A DNA stretch of 64,000 bases from an uncultured Saprospiraceae bacterium (GCA_938015435.1 CALLPN010000016.1:62001-126000); one strand, 5' to 3'. Positions 10,496-19,803 are shown, counted from the stretch's first letter. Translations and numbers: made by a program. The notes: generated by a model from the letters alone, not told the origin.

Positions 10496-12304
10496 CTAGA
10501 TTTCGTCGCCACGTAATACTCTATATCGCTTTCTTGCTTCTACAGCGAAAGTACTGCCTGAGTATTCTAAGAATAGTTTTTCATAAAGCTCTTGTGCTTT
10601 GACTTTATCTTCTAAGATATGTTCGTAGAGATCCGCCATTTCGAATAGAGCATTATCTGCTCTTATTTCCTCAGGGAATTTTTCAATGATTTGCTCATAG
10701 AATCCAATCGCTTTTTGATACTCACGCTTTTTCATATAGATCTGAGCCTTACTATAAAAAACGTCATCTTCCAGGGAGTGTTCAGGAAATTCTGATGTGA
10801 TAGAATCTAATTTAATATGAGCGTCATCAAATCGATTTTGAAAAATCAAGAGATCTGACCCTGAATACATCTTAAGAGGTACGTCTGTGGTATCCAAAGC
10901 CATATTATCCATAATGAATACTGCTTTATCTATAGCATCATTAGAAATCAACTTACTCGTCGCCCTTTTTAGGATATCAAATTGCTCTTGTGCCCATTCA
11001 AAATCACCAATGTAATAAGACAGTTTTGCATTTCGATATCTTGCCTCCTCTCCTATTGCTGCTTCTTTGAATTCTTTATCTACTTGAGAATACAACAAAG
11101 TTGATTCCCAGATATCTCCTTGTATCAATTTATAATCAGCCAAGTTGATTTTAGCTTGATTAAGTGTGTACTTCTCTACACCAGCGAATCCGATTAGCTC
11201 TTCTAATACAGCTATGGCCTCATTGATATCATTCATATATAGTGCCTGCAGTTCAGCGTACTCTTGCATCAATAGTGCCGTCTGACTATTGCGACCATAT
11301 TCCGTCATAAATGACTGATACTCTGCCTCTAACGCTTGGAGGTCTTCTTGTGTATAGCTATAATTCTTTGTAATCTTAAATCTTTTCGCTTTGAGCAAAC
11401 CTCTTTTAGCTTCTAGATAGTAGCTAGTGTTGATCCCTTTGTTCGTTGTGATGTATTCGAATCCTTTGATTGCTGTATCATAGTACTTATCATCGAGTGC
11501 TATCTCGGCAATATCGAATACTCTACCACCATTTTCTTCAAATTGTCTGTCCAAAGCTCGAGCTTGTCTAAGTGCCTTATCATATTGCTTCTGTGTAATA
11601 AATGTCCACATTAACATCTCAGGAAATATTTCCAAATCTGGTTCCTCAGTCATACGTTCGTACAACTTGGTCTGTAATAAAGTGTAGCCTTCTTCATCTA
11701 ATTCCCTTTGGAATATAGTTTTGACGTTCTTCATTCTCTTTTCAGTCTTTACAAGACTATTGAGATACTCGTCTTGCATCTTGCTCACATTACCTGTACG
11801 GCGGTACATATCCGCCAGTTGATAGCTATAGTTGTATTGTAATTCTGGTACTTCTTTGCTAGACTCATATACTTGTATTGCTAATTCATAATTACCCGAC
11901 CTAGAAAACGAGCTACCCAATTTATTAATCATATGTACATTACCATTGATATTATTTATGGCTTTTTCATACATTTCTTTAGACTTCTTTGGCATAAATT
12001 GTTTGTCGTATAATACTCCATACTGAACATACAACTGCATCTCTTTAGGTCTCTTTTTGATTTGATCTTTGATCGCGTCTTCCGCTTGTACAAAATCTTC
12101 AACCTCTAAGAGTGAAGCGATGTATCTTTCGAAGTAATAATCATTTTTACCTGTCTTATCAAACATACGCTTATAGACTTCAGCTGCTTTTTCGTACTCA
12201 CCATCACGGAAGTAGGCATTAGCTAGCTTACTATCTTGAGCCTGAGCCAAGATAGAAATCAACAGAATAAAAGCAACAAATAAGAATCTAGATAACTTCA
12301 TCAA
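10496..12304 (-). CDS. Secreted/periplasmic tetratricopeptide repeat protein
   Basis: Signal peptide; TPR units (ANAYFRDGEYEKAAEVYKRMF; KREYQKAIGFYEQIIEKFPEE). Confidence 0.85.
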   Translation of the reverse strand: MMKLSRFLFVAFILLISILAQAQDSKLANAYFRDGEYEKAAEVYKRMFDKTGKNDYYFERYIASLLEVEDFVQAEDAIKDQIKKRPKEMQLYVQYGVLYDKQFMPKKSKEMYEKAINNINGNVHMINKLGSSFSRSGNYELAIQVYESSKEVPELQYNYSYQLADMYRRTGNVSKMQDEYLNSLVKTEKRMKNVKTIFQRELDEEGYTLLQTKLYERMTEEPDLEIFPEMLMWTFITQKQYDKALRQARALDRQFEENGGRVFDIAEIALDDKYYDTAIKGFEYITTNKGINTSYYLEAKRGLLKAKRFKITKNYSYTQEDLQALEAEYQSFMTEYGRNSQTALLMQEYAELQALYMNDINEAIAVLEELIGFAGVEKYTLNQAKINLADYKLIQGDIWESTLLYSQVDKEFKEAAIGEEARYRNAKLSYYIGDFEWAQEQFDILKRATSKLISNDAIDKAVFIMDNMALDTTDVPLKMYSGSDLLIFQNRFDDAHIKLDSITSEFPEHSLEDDVFYSKAQIYMKKREYQKAIGFYEQIIEKFPEEIRADNALFEMADLYEHILEDKVKAQELYEKLFLEYSGSTFAVEARKRYRVLRGDEI

Positions 12305-12425
12305 TATTTACGTATTATAAGATTGTAATATAGCTGTATATGCTGATTACAGCAAATACTATACTTAGAACGTGATTTAAAGGGAAATTGATTCAATTAG
12401 AAGAGGAAAAAGCCTTCATAGCCCA

Positions 12426-13130
12426 TTATTGTAAGCTAGGCTCCTTGACATTGAGAATAAATCCGACTTTATAGACATTATCAATACTTACAGACGTATC
12501 TCTAGATAGTAATTTTCTGAGCTTAGAAATGAATACATCAAAGCTTCGACCATGAAAGTAATCCTTCTTGCCATAGATCATTTCTACTGCATTGTCTCTT
12601 CTCAATATTCTGTTTTTATACAAACAGAGTTGCTTCAAAACTTTACTTTCTTTCTCAGTGATTCGAATGATATCTTCTCCAAACTTAAGTTCCATACGAC
12701 TAAAATCGAAATGATACTTCCCAATTTCGAATATCGTTGGCTCGACAACATCTTTAGAAGATTGCGTTCTACGTAGGATTACGTTGAGCTTACAAAGCAG
12801 CTCTTGTTCGTCGAACGGTTTGATTAAGTAGTCTTCCGCCCCAAGATCATATCCTTTGAGTTTGTCATCCATCAACATCCGAGCCGTAACAAAGAGAAAT
12901 GGTGTACTTGGGTAAAGGTTCTTGATATGCCTTGCGACACCAAATCCGTCCAACTTAGGCATCATTACATCCAAAAGACAGATGTCAAAATTTTCCTTTT
13001 TTAGATGTTCTAATGCTGACTTACCATCTTTGGCTACGCGGACACGATAACCATTATCTTGGAGCATTTCCATCAATAGAAATCCCATATGCAAATCATC
13101 CTCAACGACTAGTAAATTGGCTTTATGCAT
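12426..13130 (-). CDS. OmpR-family response regulator
   Basis: MHKANLLVVEDD..., CLLDVMMPKLDGFGVARHIK, C-terminal winged helix. The ATG at 13130 overlaps the kinase stop (ATGCATAA), so it is preferred over the track start at 13160. Confidence 0.9.
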   Translation of the reverse strand: MHKANLLVVEDDLHMGFLLMEMLQDNGYRVRVAKDGKSALEHLKKENFDICLLDVMMPKLDGFGVARHIKNLYPSTPFLFVTARMLMDDKLKGYDLGAEDYLIKPFDEQELLCKLNVILRRTQSSKDVVEPTIFEIGKYHFDFSRMELKFGEDIIRITEKESKVLKQLCLYKNRILRRDNAVEMIYGKKDYFHGRSFDVFISKLRKLLSRDTSVSIDNVYKVGFILNVKEPSLQ

Positions 13131-14361
13131 AATGAGGAGCATTTGGTAAATGTAATTCAAATTGAGTCCCTTGATTCAAGACACTCTTGACAGATATACT
13201 TCCTTTATGTAGTTCCATTATTTTTTTGACATAAGAAAGCCCTAATCCAAAACCCTTGGTACTATATGTATCGCCTTCAGTACATCTATAAAATTTCTCG
13301 AAAAGTAATTTTTGATTTTTTTCACTTATTCCAATACCATTGTCTTCTATTCTAATTTTCGCTTTGTCTTTGAGCTTATCTATTGTGATACTTATCTCAG
13401 GAATATCTTCAGAATATTTGAGCGAGTTATCTACAATGTTTTTAATAGCGTTGGACAGATGAAATGAATCGCCAAGGACCATCATGCCGTCGCTATTATC
13501 GATTATTTTTATTAATGCTTTTTTATCTTCTATTAGAATAGATAAATTATTCACAACATCTTTTACCGTCTTAGTAAGATCTATTCTATCGTTGGAAATC
13601 ACATATTGACCACTTTCGATTGATGCCATGGTGAGCACTCTATTTACTTGTTCATTGAGCTGTTGATTTTCTTTGGCTATAATATCGACAAGCGGACTAT
13701 CAATTTTCTTATTGAGCATACTAGATGCTAATCCAATATTAGTCAGTGGTGTTTTAAATTCATGAGCCATATGATTAAAGAACTCTTTATTTCGCTCGCT
13801 TATTCTTTGTTGCTTTATCAAATAGTAATTACCATAAATTACCAATATCGCAATCAACAATAGGATCAAAACAGAAGAGCCTAACATCACTCCCATTTCT
13901 TCAAAAACGTATTCTTTTTTATTTGGAAAATTAACTGCCAGTTGATGAGACTCAGTATCCGTAACTGGTGTCAATGAACAGGAGTAAGGAATTTTTTCCG
14001 TCTTTTGTACGGAACCATTACACTCAGCAACTCCCATCTCATATGGCATATCTATATCATAGTAATTTAAAGAACTAGCTACTAGTCCTTTGACATCATC
14101 TCGCTGAATAAACGTAGAAAGCTCTTCCGAACAACAAGACTTCTTACCATCTGAAGCTGTCGAACATCTAGATTTAAATTCATTGGTTTCTTCTGTAAGT
14201 GATATCTTATCTACGGCCATGCAAAGTGCCATACTTACCTTCTGATCAAACTGCGCTTCTACTAAGGCGGTTGACTTCTGCATCCACTTGACCTGAATTA
14301 CAAACAGTGATACCAAAGCAATGGCAGAGACTAATACGAAGAAAGGTATTCTTTTACTCAA
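13123..14361 (-). CDS. Sensor histidine kinase with Cys-rich periplasmic domain
   Basis: Two TM segments; H-box FFNHMAHEFKTPLTNIGLAS; N/G boxes NAIKNIVDNSLKYS and GFGLGLSYVKKI. Confidence 0.92.
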   Translation of the reverse strand: MSKRIPFFVLVSAIALVSLFVIQVKWMQKSTALVEAQFDQKVSMALCMAVDKISLTEETNEFKSRCSTASDGKKSCCSEELSTFIQRDDVKGLVASSLNYYDIDMPYEMGVAECNGSVQKTEKIPYSCSLTPVTDTESHQLAVNFPNKKEYVFEEMGVMLGSSVLILLLIAILVIYGNYYLIKQQRISERNKEFFNHMAHEFKTPLTNIGLASSMLNKKIDSPLVDIIAKENQQLNEQVNRVLTMASIESGQYVISNDRIDLTKTVKDVVNNLSILIEDKKALIKIIDNSDGMMVLGDSFHLSNAIKNIVDNSLKYSEDIPEISITIDKLKDKAKIRIEDNGIGISEKNQKLLFEKFYRCTEGDTYSTKGFGLGLSYVKKIMELHKGSISVKSVLNQGTQFELHLPNAPHYA

Positions 14362-14562
14362 GGCGAATATGAAATTAGATTCGGTACAAATTTGAACATA
14401 ATAAGTGGTTAATGATTGATTTTTAACAGCTGCTTAACAAGTAGGTCACAAGTAGAAAACACCAATGACAAGCGTTTGCCTATACTTTTGCTATTGTAAA
14501 TCGCTCAATGGAGCACCGCATCTCAGAGGCTCTGAGAAATAAATAATACAATATTATACCTT

Positions 14563-14916
14563 ATGAAAAATGCAATCAAATTAATTACGCCAGTAGTACT
14601 CATGTTATTATTCGCAATGTCTAGTAATGCACAGACATCTTCGACTAAAGTAAAAGAAGGAAAAAAATGCGATCCTAAAGCATGCGAAGGTAAAGTTTGT
14701 GATCTCAAAAATTGTGATCCTAAATTATACAGCGTGCTTATGCCTCAATGTTGTAAAGCGTCAAAAACAGCTACAACTGAGACACCCGATTCTGACACCA
14801 ACAAGCTAACAAGAGTCGCATCAGCAAGCACAGAGCGTGCACCAATTGACTTCGCCAAAAAACCAGCTTGTGCATCTGGGCAAGCCAAAAAATGTTGCGC
14901 TAAGAAGGGCAACTAA
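14563..14916 (+). CDS. Small secreted cysteine-rich protein
   Basis: Signal peptide MKNAIKLITPVVLMLLFAMSSNAQ; 9 Cys after it including KCDPKACEGKVCDLKNCDPK and two CC pairs; followed by a good terminator. Confidence 0.8.
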   Translation: MKNAIKLITPVVLMLLFAMSSNAQTSSTKVKEGKKCDPKACEGKVCDLKNCDPKLYSVLMPQCCKASKTATTETPDSDTNKLTRVASASTERAPIDFAKKPACASGQAKKCCAKKGN

Positions 14917-14943
14917 TATCGTTAGTAAAACTTAATATCTGTT

Positions 14944-14980
14944 ATGCAGTGCTAAACCATCTTTGGCACTGCATTTTTTC
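14944..14980 (+). terminator. Intrinsic terminator of the Cys-rich protein gene
   Basis: ATGCAGTGC...GCACTGCAT then TTTTT. Confidence 0.8.
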
Positions 14981-15051
14981 TGATTTACATTAATTTTCAG
15001 TAATTGACAAATACCCTTGAAACATATGAGCTTAAAACAGTCTTGTGTCCC

Positions 15052-15163
15052 ATGAGCTTACCAATCGGAGTCCATGTGATTCTACGAATCCACATTCTCA
15101 CTCCGACTACGCGCGTTTTCTGCGAAAGCCGCCGCTAGATCACTGCGTGCTTAGGAGTCTCAT
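15052..15163. repeat. REP-like element R1a with a nested R2-type hairpin
   Basis: ATGAGCTTACCAATC ... GCTTAGGAGTCTCAT ends; interior CGGAGTccATGTG...CACATtctcACTCCG hairpin (15066-15105). Confidence 0.7.
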
Positions 15164-15214
15164 CGGACCATGTTTTACGAAAAATCGTTTATATTTATAA
15201 TAAAGAATGCACTT

Positions 15215-15852
15215 ATGGCGATTGATTACTGGCACGAATTCCTTCCTGGGCATACGTACCATGCATATAACCATGCTGTGTCTGACCAAAATATATTTAA
15301 CTCAGATTTCGACTACACAGATTTCTTAATGAAGTACAAAAAATACATATCTCCATATGTCGATACTTATGCATATTGCTTAATGCCCAATCACTTCCAC
15401 TTACTATTCAAAGTAAAGGAATATGAAAGCCTCATTGCTAAAGCAAAATTAGATCCAACCAATGCTAGTATGAATCTAATGAAATCTGAAAATTATATAA
15501 TAAATTTATTCTGTCACAATGGAAAAGAATGCTAAGTTCTTATGCCATTGCTTATAACAATAGAAATAAAAGAAGAGGGCAATTATTTTTAAAAAGAATG
15601 AAACGCGTAAGTGTCAGCGAAGAGAATAGACTTTCTTATCTGGTTGCATATTTACATCACAATCCGATTCACCACGGTTTTTGCGACAAGTATAAGTCTT
15701 GGAAATACTCTTCTTATGGGGTATATCTAAAAGCAATTGGAAGTTCGAATATAGATCTAGAATACATCTTTGAATGGTTTGGAGGGCAGAAAAAATTGCT
15801 TGAATATCATGAGGACTTTAAAGTATTGAAAGCGAGTGATGAATTGGATTAG
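15215..15852 (+). CDS. REP-associated tyrosine transposase (RAYT, Y1_Tnp/IS200-like HUH), frame-interrupted: frame 1 to 15535, frame 2 to 15852
   Basis: YCLMPNHFHLLFKV (HUH) in ORF1; ILSQWKRMLSSYAIAYNNRNKRRGQLF and YLVAYLHHNPIHHGFCDKYKSWKYSSY in the -1 frame. The two parts rejoin around A_AAT_TTA at 15502-15508. Confidence 0.85.
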
Positions 15853-15924
15853 GGAGTTCTTTGATTCTATAGGGTATAGTTGGTAAGCTACCAGCAACCT
15901 GCGTTTGAGAATTATATAATATTT

Positions 15925-15967
15925 CCCATGAGCTTACCAATCGCTGCGCGCTTAGGAGTCTCATGGG
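15925..15967 (+). repeat. REP-like hairpin R1b
   Basis: CCCATGAG CTTACCAATC GCTGCGC GCTTAGGAGT CTCATGGG; 8 bp outer stem. Confidence 0.8.
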
Positions 15968-15975
15968 GACCTCGC

Positions 15976-16015
15976 TTTCAGACTCCTAAGCGCGATAGCG
16001 ATTGGTAAGCTGAAA
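15976..16015 (-). repeat. REP-like hairpin R1c, inverted relative to R1b (BIME-like pair)
   Basis: Reverse complement reads TTTCAG CTTACCAATC GCTATCGC GCTTAGGAGT CTGAAA; 6 bp outer stem. Confidence 0.8.
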
Positions 16016-16018
16016 AAG

Positions 16019-16084
16019 CACTCCGCCTACTCGCGTTTTCTGCGAAATACGCCGCCAGATCGCTACGTACTTAGGAGCCTCAAA
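16019..16084. repeat. Partial repeat (R2 3' part plus R1 right arm)
   Basis: CACTCCGCCTACTCGCGTTTTCTGCGAAATACGCCGCCAGATCGCTACGTACTTAGGAGCCTC resembles 15099-15161. Confidence 0.6.
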
Positions 16085-16098
16085 AGAGACTGTAACTC

Positions 16099-16130
16099 AA
16101 AAAAAAAGAGTACACCATGATGATGTACTC
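16099..16130 (-). terminator. Intrinsic terminator of ileS
   Basis: Minus strand GAGTACA-tcatcatgg-TGTACTC followed by a T run. Confidence 0.85.
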
Positions 16131-16165
16131 TATCTATTAATTGTATTATCTAAAAAAAGAATCTA

Positions 16166-19100
16166 CTACCCTTTCTTTACTTCTATCGTGATCATATCGC
16201 CATCTAGAAGTTCTATTTCTTCTCCACCGTTTGACTCCATCGAAATACTATCTGCTAATACTTCTGCGGCTATGTAATCTGTATGTCCAGCCAATGCTAC
16301 TTTTACTAGATGATGATCACTGATCTTTACATTAATACGATCCGTTACTTCGAAGTCGCTATCCTTACGAAGATTTTGAATACGATTAACTAACTCTCTT
16401 GCGGCACCTTCTGCGATCAACGCATCATCTAATTGAATGTCTAATGCTACAGTTAACTCCTTATCAGAAGCTACTTGCCATCCTGGTACATCTTCTGCGA
16501 TGATCTCAAGATCTTCTAGATTGATTTCATATTTTACTTCACCTAGATCGACTAAAAAACTATTCGTCTTTTCGATCTCTGCTATAGTATCATTATCAAA
16601 TTCTTGGATGATTGCTGCGGCTGCTTTCATATCCTTACCCAACTTGCGTCCGAGTGTCTTGAAGTTCGCTTTAGCTTTCTTCTTGATGATACCTGAAGTA
16701 TCAGTGATATATTCGATATCCTTTACATTGACCTCAGCCAAAATCAAATCTTTCAATGCATCTACTTGATCTTGGAACTCTGGATTGAGCACAGGAAGTA
16801 AGATACGCTTGAGCGGCTGACGTACTCTTAGATTATCTTTTTTACGTAGAGATAATACTAATGAAGATATACGCTGCGCATAATCCATACGCTCCTCTAA
16901 TGCTTTGTCGATTGCACTCTCCACTGGCTGTGGAAAATCTACTAAATGCACAGAAGGATGAGACTCTAGATTAGAGACATCATTTAAATTTTTGTATAAC
17001 CAATCACTAAAATATGGTGATATTGGAGCCATCAATTTAGAGATGGTAGTTAGACACTCATACAATGTTTGGTAGGCTGCGATTTTGTCTTCGCTATACT
17101 CCCCTTTCCAAAATCTACGACGACATAATCTTACGTACCAGTTACTCAAATGATCATCAACGAATGACTGTATCTTACGAGCGGCTTGTGTCGGTTCGTA
17201 AGCTGCAAAATCTGCATCTACTTCTTTCTTTAACGTATTCAATAGAGATATGATCCATTTATCAATCTCCTGACGATCTGCTAATGGTATATAAGATTCA
17301 CTGTGGTTAAACTGATCGATGTTGGCATATAAGCTAAAGAACTTAAATGTCTGGAACATCGTAGCGAAAAACTTACGTCTTACTTCTTCGATTCCCGCTT
17401 CATCAAACTTAAGATTATCCCAAGGTGATGCATTACTGATCATATACCATCTAGTGGCATCTACTCCATGCTTATCTAATGTCTCAAATGGATCTACAGC
17501 ATTACCTAAACGCTTACTCATTTTCACACCATTCTTATCCAGTACGAGTCCATTAGAAACTACTGTCTTGTATGCTACATTGTCAAATACCATAGAGGCA
17601 ATCGCATGTAGTGTAAAGAACCAACCTCTTGTCTGATCGACCCCTTCAGCAATAAAATCTGCAGGGAATCTAGTGTCTAATAATTCTTTGTTTTCGAACG
17701 GGTAATGCATCTGTGCATAGGGCATCGATCCACTATCAAACCAAACATCTATCAAGTCAAGTTCACGCTTCATTTCTTGGCCATCATCAGATACTAAGAT
17801 CACCTCATCGATATATGGACGGTGAAGATCTTTAGGTACTTCTTGGCTTAGACCTAATGCTTTGTTAGCCTTATCTATTTCTGATTGCAGCTCAGCGATA
17901 GACCCTATTGAGATCTCGTCGCTGTTATCTGCAGTACGCCAGATCGGTAATGGTATACCCCAATATCTTGATCTTGAAAGATTCCAATCTTGGAGATTTT
18001 CTAACCAGTTTCCGAATCGCTTTTCTCCGGTATGAGCGGGCTTCCATTGGATCGTTTTATTGAGTTCGATCATACGATCTTTTACGGCTGTCGTACGGAT
18101 AAACCAACTATCGAGTGGGTAGTATAATATAGGCTTATCGGTCCTCCAGCAGTGCGGATAATTGTGACTATACTTCTGTACGTTGAATGCTCTATTTTGC
18201 TCCTTGAGCATGATCGAAATATCGACATCTACATTCTTATAAGCGTCGCCTTCGTCTTTGTAATCTTTGACATATCTGCCTGCAAAATCAGTAACTTCCT
18301 CAACGAATCTACCTTGCTTATCTACAAGAGTCAAAGACCCTATACCGTACTTCTTAGCAACAAACATATCATCAGCACCAAATGATGGCGCGATATGAAC
18401 GATACCTGTACCGTCAGATGTAGATACAAAATCACCACAGATTACTTTGAATGCATCCCCATCTTGTGGTTGTACATACGGTAGTAATTGCTCGTACTCT
18501 AGCATTTCAAAACTAGCCCCTTTGTACTCTCCTGTTACCTTATAGGGTATGAGTTTATCTTCTGGCTTAAAGGCTGCATAATCTGCTTCTAGTGCTGCTT
18601 CCTTAAACCACTTGCCTAATAGCTCTTTGGCAAGAATAAGATTCACTGGTAATTTGGTATAAGGATTATAGGTAGCGATACGTACGTAGTCTATCTTCTT
18701 ACCTACAGCTAGTGCTGTGTTAGATGGTAGCGTCCATGGCGTAGTCGTCCATGCTATGAAAAACACATCTCCTGCTTCATTGTCTTCGAATAGAAACTCT
18801 GATGCGGCATTCTTTTTCAACTTAAACTGAGCTACTGCAGAAGTGTCTTTTACATCTTTGTAGCATCCTGGCTGATTGAGCTCATGCGTACTCAGTCCTG
18901 TACCTGCCGCTGGTGAAAATGGCTGGACAGTATATCCTTTATACATATAGCCTTTCTTATGTAGCTGATCGAGCAGCCACCATACAGACTCTATATAATT
19001 GTTTTCGAAAGTGATGTAAGGATCATCGAGATCTACCCAATATCCCATTTTCACTGTAAGATCATCCCAAACGTCTTTGTAACGCATTACGGTTTCCTTA

Positions 19101-19462
19101 CACTTTAGGTTGTATTCGTCAACGGTGATCTTAGTACCGATGTCTTCTTTGGTGATCCCTAATTCTTTTTCGACAGATAACTCTACCGGTAATCCGTGAG
19201 TATCCCAACCGCCTTTACGCAGTACACGCTTACCTTTCATGGTGTTGAACCTACAGAAGATATCCTTTACAGTACGCGCCATTACGTGGTGGATACCTGG
19301 CATACCGTTAGCTGACGGAGGTCCTTCGTAAAATACGTAGGTATTATCCTCAGGCTTTTCGTCTATACTTCTCTGGAAGATATTCTCTGCGTCCCAAAAT
19401 GCTCTGATCTCCTTATCTATCTCAGGAAGGTTAAGTGACTTGTGGTCTTTGTATTGTGCCAT
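16166..19462 (-). CDS. ileS: Isoleucyl-tRNA synthetase
   Basis: YEGPPSANGMPGIHHVMARTVKDIFCRF (HIGH region), GWDTHGLPVE, KMSKRLGNAVDP. MAQYKDHK start (19462) preferred over 19492 because a TAnnTTTG -7 element overlaps 19490-19497. Confidence 0.97.
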   Translation of the reverse strand: MAQYKDHKSLNLPEIDKEIRAFWDAENIFQRSIDEKPEDNTYVFYEGPPSANGMPGIHHVMARTVKDIFCRFNTMKGKRVLRKGGWDTHGLPVELSVEKELGITKEDIGTKITVDEYNLKCKETVMRYKDVWDDLTVKMGYWVDLDDPYITFENNYIESVWWLLDQLHKKGYMYKGYTVQPFSPAAGTGLSTHELNQPGCYKDVKDTSAVAQFKLKKNAASEFLFEDNEAGDVFFIAWTTTPWTLPSNTALAVGKKIDYVRIATYNPYTKLPVNLILAKELLGKWFKEAALEADYAAFKPEDKLIPYKVTGEYKGASFEMLEYEQLLPYVQPQDGDAFKVICGDFVSTSDGTGIVHIAPSFGADDMFVAKKYGIGSLTLVDKQGRFVEEVTDFAGRYVKDYKDEGDAYKNVDVDISIMLKEQNRAFNVQKYSHNYPHCWRTDKPILYYPLDSWFIRTTAVKDRMIELNKTIQWKPAHTGEKRFGNWLENLQDWNLSRSRYWGIPLPIWRTADNSDEISIGSIAELQSEIDKANKALGLSQEVPKDLHRPYIDEVILVSDDGQEMKRELDLIDVWFDSGSMPYAQMHYPFENKELLDTRFPADFIAEGVDQTRGWFFTLHAIASMVFDNVAYKTVVSNGLVLDKNGVKMSKRLGNAVDPFETLDKHGVDATRWYMISNASPWDNLKFDEAGIEEVRRKFFATMFQTFKFFSLYANIDQFNHSESYIPLADRQEIDKWIISLLNTLKKEVDADFAAYEPTQAARKIQSFVDDHLSNWYVRLCRRRFWKGEYSEDKIAAYQTLYECLTTISKLMAPISPYFSDWLYKNLNDVSNLESHPSVHLVDFPQPVESAIDKALEERMDYAQRISSLVLSLRKKDNLRVRQPLKRILLPVLNPEFQDQVDALKDLILAEVNVKDIEYITDTSGIIKKKAKANFKTLGRKLGKDMKAAAAIIQEFDNDTIAEIEKTNSFLVDLGEVKYEINLEDLEIIAEDVPGWQVASDKELTVALDIQLDDALIAEGAARELVNRIQNLRKDSDFEVTDRINVKISDHHLVKVALAGHTDYIAAEVLADSISMESNGGEEIELLDGDMITIEVKKG

Positions 19463-19587
19463 ATTAGTATCTGTTGTCGAATAAGTGTGCAAAAATATAA
19501 AATCGTGGGTTGAATTATGCGAAATGTTGATTTGTCACAATTTTTGGTCAAAAATTTCGCCAAATCGAGTTCCTACATATCATCAAA

Positions 19588-19632
19588 CCCAAGGTTTTAC
19601 CTTGGGCTAAGCAAATAAAGCCCTTCAGGCTT
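19588..19632. repeat. Paired small hairpins, probably another REP-like repeat
   Basis: CCCAAGGttttaCCTTGGG (19588-19606) and AAGCCcttcaGGCTT (19618-19632). Confidence 0.5.
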
Positions 19633-19682
19633 GCCATCAAAATTGTTATAAACGACTTTTCGCTCATTAATTTGAAATTATG

Positions 19683-19734
19683 ATTTTCAGCTTACCAATC
19701 TCATTCCTACGGATGAGCTTAGGAGTCTGAAAAT
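19683..19734 (+). repeat. REP-like hairpin R1d
   Basis: ATTTTCAG CTTACCAATC TCATtcctacggATGA GCTTAGGAGT CTGAAAAT; conserved core with different complementary stems. Confidence 0.8.
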
Positions 19735-19741
19735 AAATCAT

Positions 19742-19777
19742 AAAAAAAGCTCTGAAAGAATCATCCTTCAGAGCTTT
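19742..19777 (-). terminator. Strong intrinsic terminator upstream of ileS (candidate attenuator terminator)
   Basis: Minus strand AAAGCTCTGAA ggatgattct TTCAGAGCTTT followed by T's; perfect 11 bp stem. T run only on the minus side and no annotated minus-strand gene ends here. Confidence 0.85.
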
Positions 19778-19803
19778 AGTCAATACATAACAGATTAGCA
19801 TCT

